Part shown: one piece after another, positions 1-7,395 of the stretch
Layout of the letters: every line of letters starts with the position of its first letter
Numbering within the stretch: the stretch's first letter is position 1
Assembly: GCA_903907865.1 (NCBI GenBank)
Contig: CAIVPR010000076.1
Location: 1 to 64,000, forward strand
Source: an uncultured Acidobacteriia bacterium
GTDB lineage: Bacteria > Acidobacteriota > Terriglobia > Bryobacterales > Bryobacteraceae
DNA length: 64,000 nt
Direction: 5' to 3'
Position numbers and translations under genes: made by a program
The notes under the pieces: model-generated
Seen by the model: only the letters and a program-made list of their open reading frames with translations
Databases searched by the model: none
What the model was told of the DNA's origin: nothing

Positions 1-71
1 CTCCCCTTGATCGCCTCAATCGCCACCTTCGCCTTCAAGCTCGGTGCGTAGTTCTTTCGGATTCGTGGCAT
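1..71 (-). CDS. IS3-family transposase OrfA, N-terminal fragment
   Basis: Twenty-three codons are visible from the ATG at 69-71 to the window edge. They begin MPRIRKNYAP and continue into a Lys/Ala-rich stretch ending AIEAIKG. This matches the N terminus of IS3-family OrfA proteins, which open with a basic stretch and then the first helix of a helix-turn-helix (pattern 'FKAKVALEAI'). OrfA binds the element ends and is joined to the OrfB integrase by a -1 frameshift in the complete element. Only the N terminus can be seen, so activity cannot be assessed. Confidence 0.65.
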   Translation of the reverse strand, partial: MPRIRKNYAPSLKAKVAIEAIKG

Positions 72-134
72 CGTCTCTCCTTCATCTTCGATGCCGCCTT
101 CCTCATAGGAGACCTGTCCAGAAAACGGGGTCCA
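1..134 (-). mobile_element. IS3-family insertion sequence, left end only (partial)
   Basis: On the minus strand the outer end at 134 begins TGGACCCC and continues to TTTTCTGGACAGG (down to 113), which has the form of an IS3-group terminal inverted repeat. An orfA-like start follows at 71. The element runs off the window, so its other end, its transposase core and its completeness cannot be judged. Its tip lies directly against the stop codon of the TIR-domain gene (135-137). Confidence 0.72.
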
Positions 135-1340
135 TTACACAAAGTCAACGCGCACCCAGTCCTCGAAGGCTCCAGAGTCCAGTTCTATCGTGGTGTTGTT
201 CAGAAATTCCCGAGTCCGAGCGCTGTCTCCGCTTGCGACGATGACGCCACCGCACAACTCGCGCAGTGTCCTCCTGAACGGTTGCTCATCGGCTGTTAAA
301 TTTATCTCTGCGTGATCGATTTTGAATGGGTACGCACCACGATTGCTCATCGTGACACTGACGCTACGGTTCTGGCGATCTACGCGTACCTCTACGAAAA
401 TATTTGGGTGAGCCAGCAGGCGGAGGTCTTGCGCCGCAACTTCGTCGATTGCCGCAGCGACGTTCGACGATTGGTCCTGAGAATTGATAGTCAAGGACGG
501 ACTCGGTGGCGTTTCGGCGGCCGCCTTGATTTTCTGGCAAATCTCCACTAAAGCCCTATTGCGGCGCGCAACACTCAGCGATTCCAGAGGGCGGGATGGT
601 TCACCTAGTGCTTGATACTTGGCGATTTCTGTATCTTCATACATGGAGGCTCGGACGGGTACCCAAAGGACAGTCAACCCTTCATCATTCTCGGCTTTGA
701 GGATCGGTGCAAGCTCATTTTTCCGAATAAAGTCGGATGCAAGAAAGTGCGGGCTGACCAAAAGGACTGCGACCCGCGCCGATCTAAGCGATTTCCGGAT
801 TTCCTCCTTCCACTTCTGGCCAGGGCCAATCTTAGTGTCGTCCCATAGCATCTCGGGTTGCATAGCAGGTTTCAGCATGGTCTGAAAGTGATCCAGCCAT
901 TTTTGGTCTTTGTGGCTATAGCTGAAGAATACCTGGCGCCGCACGGGGCGGTGCGCTGATTTCTGCTGACTTTCGCGAACCACTTTGTCAACAATGCGTT
1001 GATCCCGCTCAGGCGTTGAGCGATTAACAACAGTTCCGGGCTGCCCCGGATCGAGAGCCCGAATCGCAAAGTCGAGGGTGGCCAGAAGTCGTGCCTCCTC
1101 TACCACGAGGCTGTAGCGGTCCTGACCGCCGGGCGATGGCTGCTTCCACCCGCGTGTGGGAGTCAAGAACCCTGACAGGGAAGCGCGGCCCAAGTCCGTG
1201 GGTTCCACCCTAATGCGAAAAGACCCATGATCGAGCGCCCTGTACCCCAACCGGCCAAGCCCTGTTAGAACCACCACTTCGTAATCGCCAGTACCTTCGG
1301 TGCCCGCCATGTACCAACAGTCAGGCCACTTTTCTCGCAT
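135..1340 (-). CDS. TIR-domain protein
   Basis: A 401-residue protein with a TIR domain at about residues 136-275. The domain starts VFFSYSHKD, has a BB-loop-like WDDTKIGPGQ segment, the strand AVLLVSPHFL, and the RKNEL segment whose Glu209 fits the NADase glutamate of bacterial TIRs. The first 130 residues and the C-terminal 110 residues (beta-rich) match nothing I recognise; one of them may be the sensor. The ATG at 1338-1340 has GGAGGAG just upstream. Known bacterial TIR proteins often cleave NAD in antiphage defence; that role here is inferred. The stop codon touches the tip of an IS3 element, so the original C terminus may have been longer. Confidence 0.82.
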   Translation of the reverse strand: MREKWPDCWYMAGTEGTGDYEVVVLTGLGRLGYRALDHGSFRIRVEPTDLGRASLSGFLTPTRGWKQPSPGGQDRYSLVVEEARLLATLDFAIRALDPGQPGTVVNRSTPERDQRIVDKVVRESQQKSAHRPVRRQVFFSYSHKDQKWLDHFQTMLKPAMQPEMLWDDTKIGPGQKWKEEIRKSLRSARVAVLLVSPHFLASDFIRKNELAPILKAENDEGLTVLWVPVRASMYEDTEIAKYQALGEPSRPLESLSVARRNRALVEICQKIKAAAETPPSPSLTINSQDQSSNVAAAIDEVAAQDLRLLAHPNIFVEVRVDRQNRSVSVTMSNRGAYPFKIDHAEINLTADEQPFRRTLRELCGGVIVASGDSARTREFLNNTTIELDSGAFEDWVRVDFV

Positions 1341-1667
1341 GGGACTCCTCCAAATCCTTCCGTGAATCTACGTCGCCGTCGACGCGGAGACGCGCCGCCT
1401 GTTTCTATATCATCTTAACGAACCGAGCCAGCTATCCAAGACCGTGTGCAAACTGCCTGTCGGTTCGGCCGTATTCTGACTGAATGGCGACTCTGAGAAT
1501 GGGCACAGATGTGCCACTCTCCCCCGAAGTCTCAATCGCGGAAGCGTGCGCCGCACCCAGGATCTCACCGCCGTCCGGTGCTTGGCCGATGTCTCCTGAG
1601 TTCCGGCCATTCTGGAAGCGTCGAGCGGAGCAGTGTCGGCAGGGTCCTCGCGGACTCTGGAGACTCA
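1341..1667. other. Intergenic stretch, no gene recognised
   Basis: Between the TIR gene and the HEPN-like gene, both on the minus strand. Short open frames exist on both strands, but none has a family-like sequence or a convincing ribosome binding site. The part next to 1340 should hold the TIR promoter; a TAGATT box lies on the minus strand shortly before the GGAGGAG site. Confidence 0.4.
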
Positions 1668-2801
1668 CTAGTCCGGTTGTTTCCTGACCTTCAGCAGAGC
1701 TCTCTCGATAGTGCTCTGATACTGCCGGGAGTACCACGACGGGTCGCTCTTGTCGATTTTCAGGCCGAGAAAACCCGTGAGTGCCATTCGGTATAGACCG
1801 GGTGCGCACCAGAAGAGGCTGGTGTCGAGACCTCGCGTAAGCCGCCTAGCGCTCACTTGGTTTCCATGCAAGAAGTCGTTCCGTGCTTTGTACAACTCAC
1901 CGTAGAGCCAACATGACAATGGGCGCCGAGGCCATGGTTTCTTCTTCATCGAGGGGAAATGCGCGATGTATGACTTACGCTCCATTCGACGATCCAAATA
2001 CGCAACACTCTCCATTAAGCCGTAAACATTCTTGAGGTCCGATTTAGCTGTCCGAGGATGGGCCAGGATCTCGAAAGCCGAAACCCATAATGAGGCGCTA
2101 CGGCCCAAATCGTACAGCGTCGTGTCCATACCGCCGGGCATTTGCGCGGCATTAGCCGCCATATTCAACGACCGAAACAGAGCGCTATCTTTCCATACGC
2201 GCCGTTTCCCAAGATAATACCGCCTCCAGACCGGGAAGAGCGCCTCAAACAACGGCTTGTCCACATCGTGCAAATCCTTCTCAGTCAGGTCTGGAGAAGA
2301 TTGACCATGAAATTGATCGACCACGTGGCAGCCTTGCATCGCCGGTGTTATCGAGTAAAGGTACTGCTGGTCCTTACCCAGCATCCACGGGTAAAGCCAG
2401 AATGAATTCGCGTAGGAGAGCCGATGTCCGCCGTTAGGATAAAGTGAAGCCATCGCACGCCCATAAGGAACAGCGCACATCGAAGCCAAGTCCCTGAAGC
2501 TGGCTATAGCTGAAATGTCATTAATGTTCTGAATAATATCGTTTCTGACAATCAGTACAAGCGGCTTCAGGGGTACCCCGAAGGCGTCCGTGAACCGGGA
2601 CAAAAACTCTGCCAGATTCGAGTGAGCTTTCCCGAAAGCAACTACCCGCTCGTCCTCGGATGGCACGATACCGATGACATCGCCCTCGACCCCTTCATTA
2701 CCGTACAAATTCGGCAGAACTGCTGCAGGGGTCCAGTCGTAGATCACTCCATCAGTATCGCACTCCCGCGAAACGGCTTTGTGGAGGCGTCGTCGGTACA
2801 C
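1668..2801 (-). CDS. Hypothetical protein with a HEPN-like C-terminal region
   Basis: 377 residues from a GTG start (2799-2801); a stop codon lies in frame five codons upstream, so the frame cannot extend. The N-terminal 200 residues are not recognisable. From about residue 225 the sequence becomes helical, with DLGRSASLWVSAFEIL followed by ARNDFLHGN, in which Arg307-x4-His312 fits the Rx4-6H signature of HEPN ribonuclease/scaffold domains, most like the Apea-like HEPN group. HEPN domains often act as RNA-cutting effectors in defence systems. The neighbouring TIR gene on the same strand makes a defence role plausible but unproven. Function is inferred from one motif plus fold-like pattern only. 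Confidence 0.55.
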   Translation of the reverse strand: MYRRRLHKAVSRECDTDGVIYDWTPAAVLPNLYGNEGVEGDVIGIVPSEDERVVAFGKAHSNLAEFLSRFTDAFGVPLKPLVLIVRNDIIQNINDISAIASFRDLASMCAVPYGRAMASLYPNGGHRLSYANSFWLYPWMLGKDQQYLYSITPAMQGCHVVDQFHGQSSPDLTEKDLHDVDKPLFEALFPVWRRYYLGKRRVWKDSALFRSLNMAANAAQMPGGMDTTLYDLGRSASLWVSAFEILAHPRTAKSDLKNVYGLMESVAYLDRRMERKSYIAHFPSMKKKPWPRRPLSCWLYGELYKARNDFLHGNQVSARRLTRGLDTSLFWCAPGLYRMALTGFLGLKIDKSDPSWYSRQYQSTIERALLKVRKQPD

Positions 2802-3102
2802 CGGGTGAGGCCGTCAGCAATCCGGAGAATGGGAACGGAGAACGGCGATAGCCCCAACTGGCGTGGTTTGCGTTCGCCACTTTACGGTAACGGGACTCTA
2901 CGGGCGGACTAGTCCCGAGCAGCGCGGAATCCGTCCACGATTCAATCAACCACGCGACTATTCCCGGTGGTCTCCCTGAACGCCATTTCGTGTCAACTTT
3001 CGCAGCAGGGACGATCATTCGTTCGCGATGTTGCTGACCCGACCCAAAATTCGAGCCGCCGCCACTCGGCCGCGGTTCCGTGCAGCCCCCTGACTTCACA
3101 CC
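2802..3102. other. Intergenic stretch, no gene recognised
   Basis: About 300 bases between two minus-strand genes. A 115-codon minus-strand frame overlaps it, but its sequence is low-complexity and unlike a protein family. No terminator hairpin with a T-run is visible. Confidence 0.35.
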
Positions 3103-4434
3103 CTATCCCTCGAAACCTCGTATGTAGGGTGTATTCGGCGGCCGCGGCCCCGTTTCAAACATCGGCCCGTGGATCGAGTGATATTTCATGTTCATGAACG
3201 GGGTCTCGATGCGGCGTCCGACGGCAGAGTAACGACCGTTCTCCCAGTTTGATTCCATGTAGTGGTTTACAATCCCTGTCGACAGCAGCAGTCGCTCCGC
3301 ATTGTACGGCTCCTTACCGGTCAGCATCATCTCCGTGATCCAGTGCTCCTGCCCGTTCGCAGCGTGGTATTGCGAGATGGGGCCGGGCCAGCCAAGCATC
3401 GAGACGATCGTCGGGTCTTTCTGGCCTTCGATTTCGCCGGCCCAGGTCCAGCCCACATCCGTGCCCGAAATGACCGCCGCATGGGTCCCATCGTTGTAGT
3501 CCACGATACAGACGTTCGGCCTCCGGCCTTCCTGAAAGTGGCTTTCCTGAAAGTGTCGGGGCTTCAGGTCGAAATTCTTCCGCACTGCTTCCAGCAGATT
3601 GCCGGCCCAGGGAGTGCGTTCGACCCATTTCCACGCCTCGGGCCCGCGAATGGACTGCACCGAGCGGACACCTGTTTCGCCGCCCTTGCGTCGATCCACA
3701 AATGCCTGCAGCACGTCAACACAATGGAAGATGGCTCCCTCGTCCCCGGCGCCGCCGACCACAATCGAGTTCCTGATCGGCGTCTCTGCAGCGAGTTCGA
3801 TTTCGGGTTTGCGGAAGTAGAACGGTATGGAAGATCCCCCGCTGAGGGGAAACTTCAGCTCGCGGGATTTGTCGAACATCCACTTCGCGTCGTCCCAGTT
3901 GTAGGAGAAGTGCTTGTCGTTGAACACGGGCACCGAGCGTTTGCTCTGCTCGAAGACCTGCACCACTTGGCTGTAAATCCACCAGCGCGGCAGGAGCCAG
4001 TGCCCTTTGAGATCTGTCGGATAATTCCCATGTTCCGCGACGATCACAACGCCATCGACCGCAAGTTCCTTGCCGCCAAGAGTGACCGCTTCACCGGCTG
4101 TCTTGAAGATGGGAATGTTTTTCGCCTTGCACACTTTCTGGGCAAGCAGACTGGTATCCAACTGATGGACGTAGACGGAAACAACATCCACTCGCGAAGG
4201 AGTGTGTGCGCCCTTCCACCAATAACCGTCGATCAGCTTGTTTACGATCCAGTCCGCATGTGAGGTCGGCAGACCCCAGTAGCTGACCAGACAGGCGATA
4301 CGAGGCCGTTTCCGCGCAGTCTGCGCAACAGCATCGGGCACTGCCGCCAAACCGGCCATACCGGTTATCCCCAGCATTTCACGCCGGGTGAAGGGAGCGT
4401 TCCGCTCTGCAACTTCGACTTCTTCTCTTTTCAT
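3103..4434 (-). CDS. Tat-exported protein of unknown function
   Basis: 443 residues with a twin-arginine signal: FTRREMLGITGMAGLAA (about residues 15-31), then a cleavage-like AVAQTA. The rest is a soluble domain rich in Trp and Tyr, with a Rossmann-like start RIACLVSYWG, a conserved-looking VAEHGNYPTD and an HHxx-poor C terminus ending in a Pro/Gly-rich tail. It resembles conserved exported proteins that are common in Solibacter-like bacteria and planctomycetes and often lie near sugar catabolism genes, but I cannot name a reaction. It stands alone here, downstream of a 700-base stretch of gene remnants. The ATG at 4432-4434 gives a signal peptide of normal length. Confidence 0.7.
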   Translation of the reverse strand: MKREEVEVAERNAPFTRREMLGITGMAGLAAVPDAVAQTARKRPRIACLVSYWGLPTSHADWIVNKLIDGYWWKGAHTPSRVDVVSVYVHQLDTSLLAQKVCKAKNIPIFKTAGEAVTLGGKELAVDGVVIVAEHGNYPTDLKGHWLLPRWWIYSQVVQVFEQSKRSVPVFNDKHFSYNWDDAKWMFDKSRELKFPLSGGSSIPFYFRKPEIELAAETPIRNSIVVGGAGDEGAIFHCVDVLQAFVDRRKGGETGVRSVQSIRGPEAWKWVERTPWAGNLLEAVRKNFDLKPRHFQESHFQEGRRPNVCIVDYNDGTHAAVISGTDVGWTWAGEIEGQKDPTIVSMLGWPGPISQYHAANGQEHWITEMMLTGKEPYNAERLLLSTGIVNHYMESNWENGRYSAVGRRIETPFMNMKYHSIHGPMFETGPRPPNTPYIRGFEG

Positions 4435-4731
4435 GTGGCCATTGACCCTGCGGCAACTCGCTTCTCTGAGACCGGATCGGTGTTGTCGATGGTGCTTCGA
4501 TCACTCCGCCTGCGCGCGGCGAGACCCCTGCACGATGATTCCCAGCCAAGTTGGTCTCAAGACAACGTCGTGTTCGGCTCCGATCACCAGCGTTCGCGCC
4601 TCTGAGCGTAACGATATCACGACCAACAATTGGGGCACCCGGTCATTTCTGATTTGTCTACCACATGCGCCACTTGCAGAACTCCAGCGGGCGAACAGGC
4701 ATGGAACGAGAATGTTGCAGGGAGGTTTTAG

Positions 4732-4881
4732 AAAGGGGGCTGCGGCTCGATCCGGACGGGCCGGTACTTCGCGGATGCGCAGGGAAACCAGGGCGATTTG
4801 CCCACCACGCTGCTCTCCTGCGCCGGTGTTCCGATTGACCGGACCGTCGGGATCGCGACGAGACGGATCGGAGGACTCAAG
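4732..4881 (+). pseudogene. Possible DUF1552-type C-terminal remnant
   Basis: One plus-strand frame reads [12 protein letters not shown], then [14 protein letters not shown], and ends in a Gly-Gly-Leu. This order (a Gly-rich 'IRTGRY', a 'LL..LL...GVP' helix, a final Gly-Leu) is how the C-terminal tail of secreted DUF1552/DUF1501-type proteins usually reads. There is no start and nothing of the family upstream, so it would be a decayed fragment. The match is from memory of the pattern and is weak. Confidence 0.3.
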
Positions 4882-5029
4882 GCTCAGGCGTACAAACACA
4901 GTCGCCCGCGGCTACGACGTTCGGGACCAGTGGTGTCGCCGTCCGGCTTCGGCCCGGTCAGACGGTTGATTGCCGTGCCTGCAGCAGCCGGTTCACGTGG
5001 CAGACCCGCTTCAAGCATCAGGCGCAGAC

Positions 5030-5146
5030 CTCTCGAACTTCCGGTGCATCGAGTCGCAGTACATCGCGGCGCTGGGAGACCCCGGGGCCACCTCCGGTAA
5101 AGGCGCGCAATCATGGGGCCTCTGGAGCCAGGACCCGGGGAGGGGA
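5030..5146 (+). pseudogene. Possible protein-gene remnant
   Basis: The plus-strand frame contains [19 protein letters not shown] followed by LWSQDPG, which has the composition of a real, conserved protein segment and is unlike its surroundings. No start, no domain and no continuation are visible; the frame runs into the antisense of the DUF5615 toxin gene. I do not know the family. Confidence 0.28.
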
Positions 5147-5476
5147 TTATTCCTCGAAGGGGATGTCAACCTCAGCGAAGCTGCCGGGTGTTGCCGCATT
5201 CACGGCTTCCGCGAGTTTTCCGAGATGCAGTTTCACCATCGGCCATTGCTGGTTGCCGAGGATGACGAGTGCTATCTTCCGACTTCTAAGGTTCTGCTGG
5301 TACCGGATATTCTTGTCGGTGCTGAGAAGCACCTCGTAGCCAGCATCTTCCGCCTGTTGAATCAGGTCGCCGTTTCCCAACTCGTGCCAGCCAATCTGCC
5401 GCGCAAAGGTAACTTCGTGGCTGGCTAGACTACGCGCAATCGGCTTCGGCGTGCCGTTGTCGAATAGGATTCTCAT
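5147..5476 (-). CDS. DUF5615 PIN-like toxin
   Basis: 109 residues. The start MRILFDNGTPKPIARSL carries the early acidic residue of PIN-like nucleases (D6), followed by WHELGNGDLIQQAEDAGYEVLLSTDKNI, the pattern 'GxxDxxLLxxAxxxGxxLLTxDxxF' of DUF5615 proteins, which are VapC-like ribonuclease toxins. Its ATG (5474-5476) shares one base with the TAA of the upstream DUF433 gene (TAATG), so the two are translationally coupled as in a normal antitoxin-toxin pair. The length is usual for the family and no key residue looks lost, so the toxin may be active. Confidence 0.8.
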   Translation of the reverse strand: MRILFDNGTPKPIARSLASHEVTFARQIGWHELGNGDLIQQAEDAGYEVLLSTDKNIRYQQNLRSRKIALVILGNQQWPMVKLHLGKLAEAVNAATPGSFAEVDIPFEE

Positions 5477-5715
5477 TAGCCGAACGCAGGTGCTTTCGCG
5501 AGACTCTGGCTAGCGAAGTGCAAGACGGCTTTTACTTCTTCCGGCGTCACGTCGAAAACTTCGGTGATCTCGCCCACCGACATTCCGGCCTCAAGATTTT
5601 CGAACACCGTCTGCACCGGCATCCGCGTTCCCCGGAAAATCCACGCACCGCTCACCTTGCCGGGGATACTCTCCACTGCGGGGCATTGTGACCAATCCAG
5701 ATTTGCTGTTGCCAT
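5476..5715 (-). CDS. DUF433 antitoxin
   Basis: 79 residues: DWSQCPAVESIPGKVSGAW, then FRGTRMPVQTVFENLEAG, then a helix-turn-helix-like VGEITEVFDVTPEEVKAVL. This is the standard DUF433 layout, a small DNA-binding antitoxin partner of DUF5615 toxins. It is the first gene of the pair and ends in TAATG, sharing a base with the toxin start. An AAGGAGCG site lies just upstream of the ATG at 5713-5715. By family analogy it neutralises the toxin and represses its own operon. Confidence 0.82.
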   Translation of the reverse strand: MATANLDWSQCPAVESIPGKVSGAWIFRGTRMPVQTVFENLEAGMSVGEITEVFDVTPEEVKAVLHFASQSLAKAPAFG

Positions 5716-5732
5716 GATTTGCGCTCCTTCTT

Positions 5733-5870
5733 TTAAGGTACGAAAGGCTCCCGCTGGACTTCGCGAATCAACCGACTGATGCGCAACGCCACCGCATGGT
5801 CACGTTCAGCCCACCATTCGAGATCGTCGAATTCGGCTGAATCAAAGTCCAAGCTTTTCGATGGCGGCAT
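5733..5870 (-). pseudogene. Txe/YoeB-family toxin, truncated after about 45 residues
   Basis: The ATG at 5868-5870 lies inside the 3' end of the Phd-like antitoxin gene. The frame reads FDSAEFDDLEWWAERDHAVALR, ISRLIREVQREPF (shown in pieces), matching the N-terminal half of Txe/YoeB mRNA interferases. It then stops (TAA at 5733) directly after the 'PF' that normally precedes 'GxGKPExLK'. The whole catalytic C-terminal half, with its Glu, Arg and His, is missing, so the toxin cannot be functional. The deletion end lies 18 bases from the next antitoxin gene. Confidence 0.7.
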
Positions 5871-6132
5871 CGAACACGATCCCTTCGGTTCGTCCCCGAG
5901 CCTCCAACAAGCGCCTCGCCATAGTCGGCGATTTGAGGAGGTAGGCGGTTTCCCGCTCGGATTCGATTTCGCGCCAAAGCGGGCGAGCCGCGCGGGCACG
6001 GCTCAAAACGGTTAGCCAACCGTGCCGGTCGCGGCTAGGTCGCCCGCTGTTGCTTAGAAGCTCTATTGGAACCAGCACCGCGGTCGCACGCCCGCTCTCG
6101 TTGGAGACATATTGGACTTCTTCCAACACCAT
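5842..6132 (-). CDS. Phd/YefM-type antitoxin (orphan)
   Basis: 96 residues with the sequence order of Phd/YefM-like antitoxins: an N-terminal DNA-binding part with VQYVSNESGRATAVLVPIE and a helical C terminus ETAYLLKSPTMARRLLEAR. The C-terminal helices normally wrap the Txe/YoeB toxin. The insert between them (about residues 30-58) is longer than usual. The partner gene just downstream is cut short, so this antitoxin has no working toxin here; it could still repress its own promoter or counter related toxins elsewhere. Confidence 0.7.
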   Translation of the reverse strand: MVLEEVQYVSNESGRATAVLVPIELLSNSGRPSRDRHGWLTVLSRARAARPLWREIESERETAYLLKSPTMARRLLEARGRTEGIVFDAAIEKLGL

Positions 6133-6509
6133 GATTCCAATTCTACTCCCCGGAGGGCTTAAGGCGGGGTCCCCAGTGTCTGCTACCGCCTGCTACCGGC
6201 CTCTCGCCGGGACGCTTCCACGCCACCACCAAGCCCACCCGCCAGCAAGGCCCACGTCCCCGGTTCCGGGGTGTCCGCCGGCAGCCCGCCCCGAAAGCCG
6301 CCCGAGCCATGTCCCAGGTGCGGCATGGGCCTCGTGGTCCGGTTGAGCGGAAAACCCGCATGCGACCTTTATCAGTCACGGCTCGGCAAGATAAATTTTC
6401 GTTCACCGCAACTCCAACAAAACAAGACCACAACTGCCAGACCCCACAGCCGCCGCACGCCCCCCGATAGTTCGTTTTAGCCCCCCTCGCGCACTACAAT
6501 CGACGCGCG
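6133..6509. other. Intergenic stretch, no gene recognised
   Basis: About 380 bases between a minus-strand antitoxin gene and a plus-strand gene, so it should carry two divergent promoters. Several Pro/Arg-rich open frames cross it, but none looks like a protein family. A short frame with CPRCGMGLVV near 6310-6350 hints at a zinc-binding remnant without further support. Confidence 0.35.
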
Positions 6510-7391
6510 ATGACAAACTTGACCCAAAACACATCCGACCCCCGTCCGGACACCCACAGAAGCGCCGCTCAAATTGCCGCCTCCCGCGCCAACGGAGCAA
6601 AATCCCGTGGTCCCGTCACCGAGGAAGGCAAAGCCGCCTCTTCCCGCAACTCCCTCCGCCACGGGCTCCTGGCCAAAATGGTCCTGATCGAAGGTGAATC
6701 GGAAGCCGCTTTCCGCCAGCTCTCCGAAGCCCTCCACAACGCCTTCGCCCCGGCCAGCGCACGAGCCGCGCGCGAAGAATCTGGAACAAAGGGTGAACAC
6801 CTCGGCGCGGCTGGACGTGCGCTGCCTGAAGATGCCGGCTCCGACTTCGACGAATACGAAAACAACCTCCTCGACACCATGGTCCTCTCCGCCTGGCGAC
6901 GGATGCGCGCCGTCGGCATGGAAACCGCCGCCGTCACCCTCCAGATCAAATCCAACCGCGACTTCGCCGCCCAAAGCGCCACGTCCGCGGACGCCGGCAC
7001 CACCACCTACCAGGCCTTCACGGCCCTCCTGTCCAATAGTCCCGCCTTCGAACTCGTCCTGCGATACGAGGCCCGCCACGCCCGGGCCTACGAACGAGCC
7101 GCCAAAGCCCTCCGCGACTACCGCAAAGGCACCGGCCGCGACATCAAGGAACCGGTCCAAACGAACCCGACACCCGCTCCCGAACCCCCGTCCAACCGCA
7201 CCCCAACCGAGCCGCGCGCGTCAGCAAGCGGTCCCCAAATCCCAACCGACGCAGCCTCGTCGCTCGCCACCGCCCCCGTCCAACGTCAAGAACTGCCAAA
7301 CAAACCCGACAATCCCGTTCCGGCCGCCCCCAAGGGCCGCTCAGCCCGCTGGCTCAAGCGCCAAGCCCGCCTCGCCAGACGCAAAAAATAG
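6510..7391 (+). CDS. Conserved protein of unknown function (SRGPVTxEGKA type)
   Basis: 293 residues. The N terminus holds SAAQIAASRANGAKSRGPVTEEGKA and then SRNSLRHGLLAK, a signature I know from an unnamed protein family common in Acidobacteriota, often followed by a helical region that starts near a Trp-Arg pair (here LSAWRRMRAVGMETAAV). The stretch at about residues 90-120 (EESGTKGEHLGAAGRALPED) does not fit the family rhythm and may be an insertion or an old double frameshift. The last 90 residues are Pro/Ala-rich and disordered, ending in basic residues. There is no known function. It directly precedes mrdA, with four bases between its stop and the first possible mrdA start. Confidence 0.6.
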   Translation: MTNLTQNTSDPRPDTHRSAAQIAASRANGAKSRGPVTEEGKAASSRNSLRHGLLAKMVLIEGESEAAFRQLSEALHNAFAPASARAAREESGTKGEHLGAAGRALPEDAGSDFDEYENNLLDTMVLSAWRRMRAVGMETAAVTLQIKSNRDFAAQSATSADAGTTTYQAFTALLSNSPAFELVLRYEARHARAYERAAKALRDYRKGTGRDIKEPVQTNPTPAPEPPSNRTPTEPRASASGPQIPTDAASSLATAPVQRQELPNKPDNPVPAAPKGRSARWLKRQARLARRKK

Positions 7392-7395
7392 CCCC

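Larger units (their letters stand above)
4435..5146. other. Gene-remnant region without an intact gene
   Basis: About 710 bases with no complete coding sequence. Two plus-strand stretches read as worn fragments of protein genes and are listed separately (4732-4881 and 5030-5146). The other open frames here are arginine/proline-rich shadows. The part near 4435-4500 should contain the promoter of the Tat-exported protein. Confidence 0.45.

Noticed and set aside
1410-1809. Overlapping open frames on both strands near 1.4-1.8 kb
   Set aside because: No ribosome binding sites or family-like sequence; partly antisense to the HEPN-like gene.
6694-7395. N-terminal extension of the PBP2 frame
   Set aside because: It is the +1 frame of the preceding gene, Pro/Thr/Ser-rich and unlike any PBP2 N terminus.
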